64,000 nt of DNA from Heloderma charlesbogerti (lineage: Eukaryota > Chordata > Lepidosauria > Squamata > Helodermatidae), in assembly GCA_026122225.1 (NCBI GenBank), contig JANEZZ010001564.1, positions 124,001 through 188,000 of the forward strand, in the 5' to 3' direction. Positions 63,332-64,000 of this stretch are shown here, piece by piece; position 1 is the stretch's first letter; each line of letters opens with the position of its first letter. Made by a program: the position numbers and the translations under genes. Under the pieces are notes generated by a model. The model searched no databases. It had not been told where the DNA came from and was given only the letters and a program-made list of their open reading frames with translations.

Positions 63332-63792
63332 TATCAGAGGACAGTCTTTCCATTTGACAGTATACTCTATTTGAAGGACTGTCTCATCTAAGTCTGGGAA
63401 GAGCTGGGCCTTGACATTCCCCAGCAACAGCTAGCTCCTAGACAGCAGATGGATTGAACAGGCACACAGGTCACCTGGTCATCAACGTCTTCCCCAGTAT
63501 GGTGAGATGGACTGTATTGCTCTTTAAATTATAGCAATTGTTTCCAAATGTGCAGATATACCTATACATTAGTACAGGGGTGGGCAACTTATGGCCCTCC
63601 AGATGTTGTTGGACTGCAACTCCCATCAGCCCTAGCCAGCATAGCTAGTGATGAGGCATGATGGGGGTTGCACACCAAGAACAAGTTGACCACCCATGCA
63701 TTAGCGTATGCAGATTTTGTGCAAATCCTCTTTTGCCGTCTGTTTTAGTGTTCCACATCCTCTTTTTTGGCAATGTATAAGCGGCCACCCTA
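63332..63792 (-). mobile_element. hAT-like element (GAGGAC blocks), copy 4, minus strand
   Basis: Minus-strand order of the blocks in copies 1-3: GAGGACAGTC near 63,340, CTATTTGAAGGACTGTC, then at the far side CATCCTCTTTTTTGGC and GCGGCCACCCTA. Interrupted by 63,575-63,698. Confidence 0.68.
63575..63698. mobile_element. Short hAT-like element, 124 bp, nested
   Basis: Ends CAGGGGTGGGCAACTTATGG and AAGTTGACCACCCATG. Flanks CATTAGTA (63,567-63,574) and CATTAGCG (63,699-63,706) agree at 6 of 8. It lies inside the GAGGAC-type element. Confidence 0.8.
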
Positions 63793-63880
63793 CAGTGGCA
63801 CCTGGTTGGCCACCATTGGAAACAGGATGCTGGACTAGAGAGGCCTTTTGTCTAAATCAGTGAGGCTCCTCTCATGTTTT
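63793..63880 (+). mobile_element. L3/CR1 LINE 3' end, plus strand, part 2
   Basis: GGCACCTGGTTGGCCACC and AACAGGATGCTGGACTAGAG match in reverse 60,690-60,745. It completes the copy starting at 63,040. Confidence 0.68.
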
Positions 63881-64000
63881 TCTTCACATTGTTGTAGAAA
63901 GGCACAGAAAAACAAAGAAAATCGAAATAGGAGGCTGTTTGTGAGAAGGATTTGAAATGAAAAGGGCCTTTCACAGGGCCAAGCTTTCAATGCTCCCATA

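Overview
This window looks like nuclear DNA from a squamate reptile, probably a lizard. The evidence is the mix of transposable elements. A well-preserved BovB (RTE) LINE, a Sauria-type SINE with a BovB-like tail, L2 and CR1/L3 LINEs, a DIRS-type remnant and many short hAT-like DNA transposons occur together; mammals and birds do not carry this combination. I cannot name the species. I recognise no host protein-coding exon, rRNA, tRNA gene or CRISPR array. Almost every longer open frame is a piece of a retrotransposon or an accident inside a short element.

Layout. 1-6,090: old MIR-like SINEs, short hAT elements (3,491-3,741; 5,747-5,962) and a fold-back element with a 5-bp target duplication (3,817-4,191). 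6,181-11,373: one long minus-strand L2 LINE into which three related fold-back hAT elements have jumped, each with an 8-bp target duplication. 11,386-14,560: a CR1 with a 12-bp duplication, then a BovB LINE inserted with an 11-bp duplication into an L3/CR1 fragment. 18,700-20,760: palindromic hAT elements, a short element carrying a CTCF-like motif, and a DIRS-type RNase H remnant. 23,880-26,916: a three-layer nest of L2 inside hAT inside L3/CR1. 27,121-28,045: CR1 with part of the reverse transcriptase. 30,640-34,110: the quietest stretch. 34,118-44,700: scattered hAT-like elements and LINE tails. 45,138-45,881: a solo LTR. 46,851-47,484: a mariner-type element beside a hAT-like element. 50,870-53,150: a Sauria SINE in a palindromic repeat, an L3 fragment, and a second CTCF-motif element nested in a hAT. 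54,860-60,610: more inverted-repeat elements. 60,652-61,503: L3/CR1 with reverse transcriptase. 62,214-63,880: a fold-back element and a nested composite.

How the parts relate. LINEs supply reverse transcriptase to SINEs (BovB to Sauria SINE), and the hAT-like and mariner-like elements are non-autonomous and depend on transposases not encoded here. Nested insertions give relative ages: L3/CR1 is oldest, most hAT elements come next, and L2 copy 2 and the BovB are younger than the elements they interrupt. Most LINE and SINE copies lie on the minus strand, which may mean the window sits in an intron of a plus-strand gene (inference). The points most worth following up are the fold-back hAT elements with exchangeable palindromic centres (6,640-10,312) and the short transposon family that spreads CTCF-like motifs.
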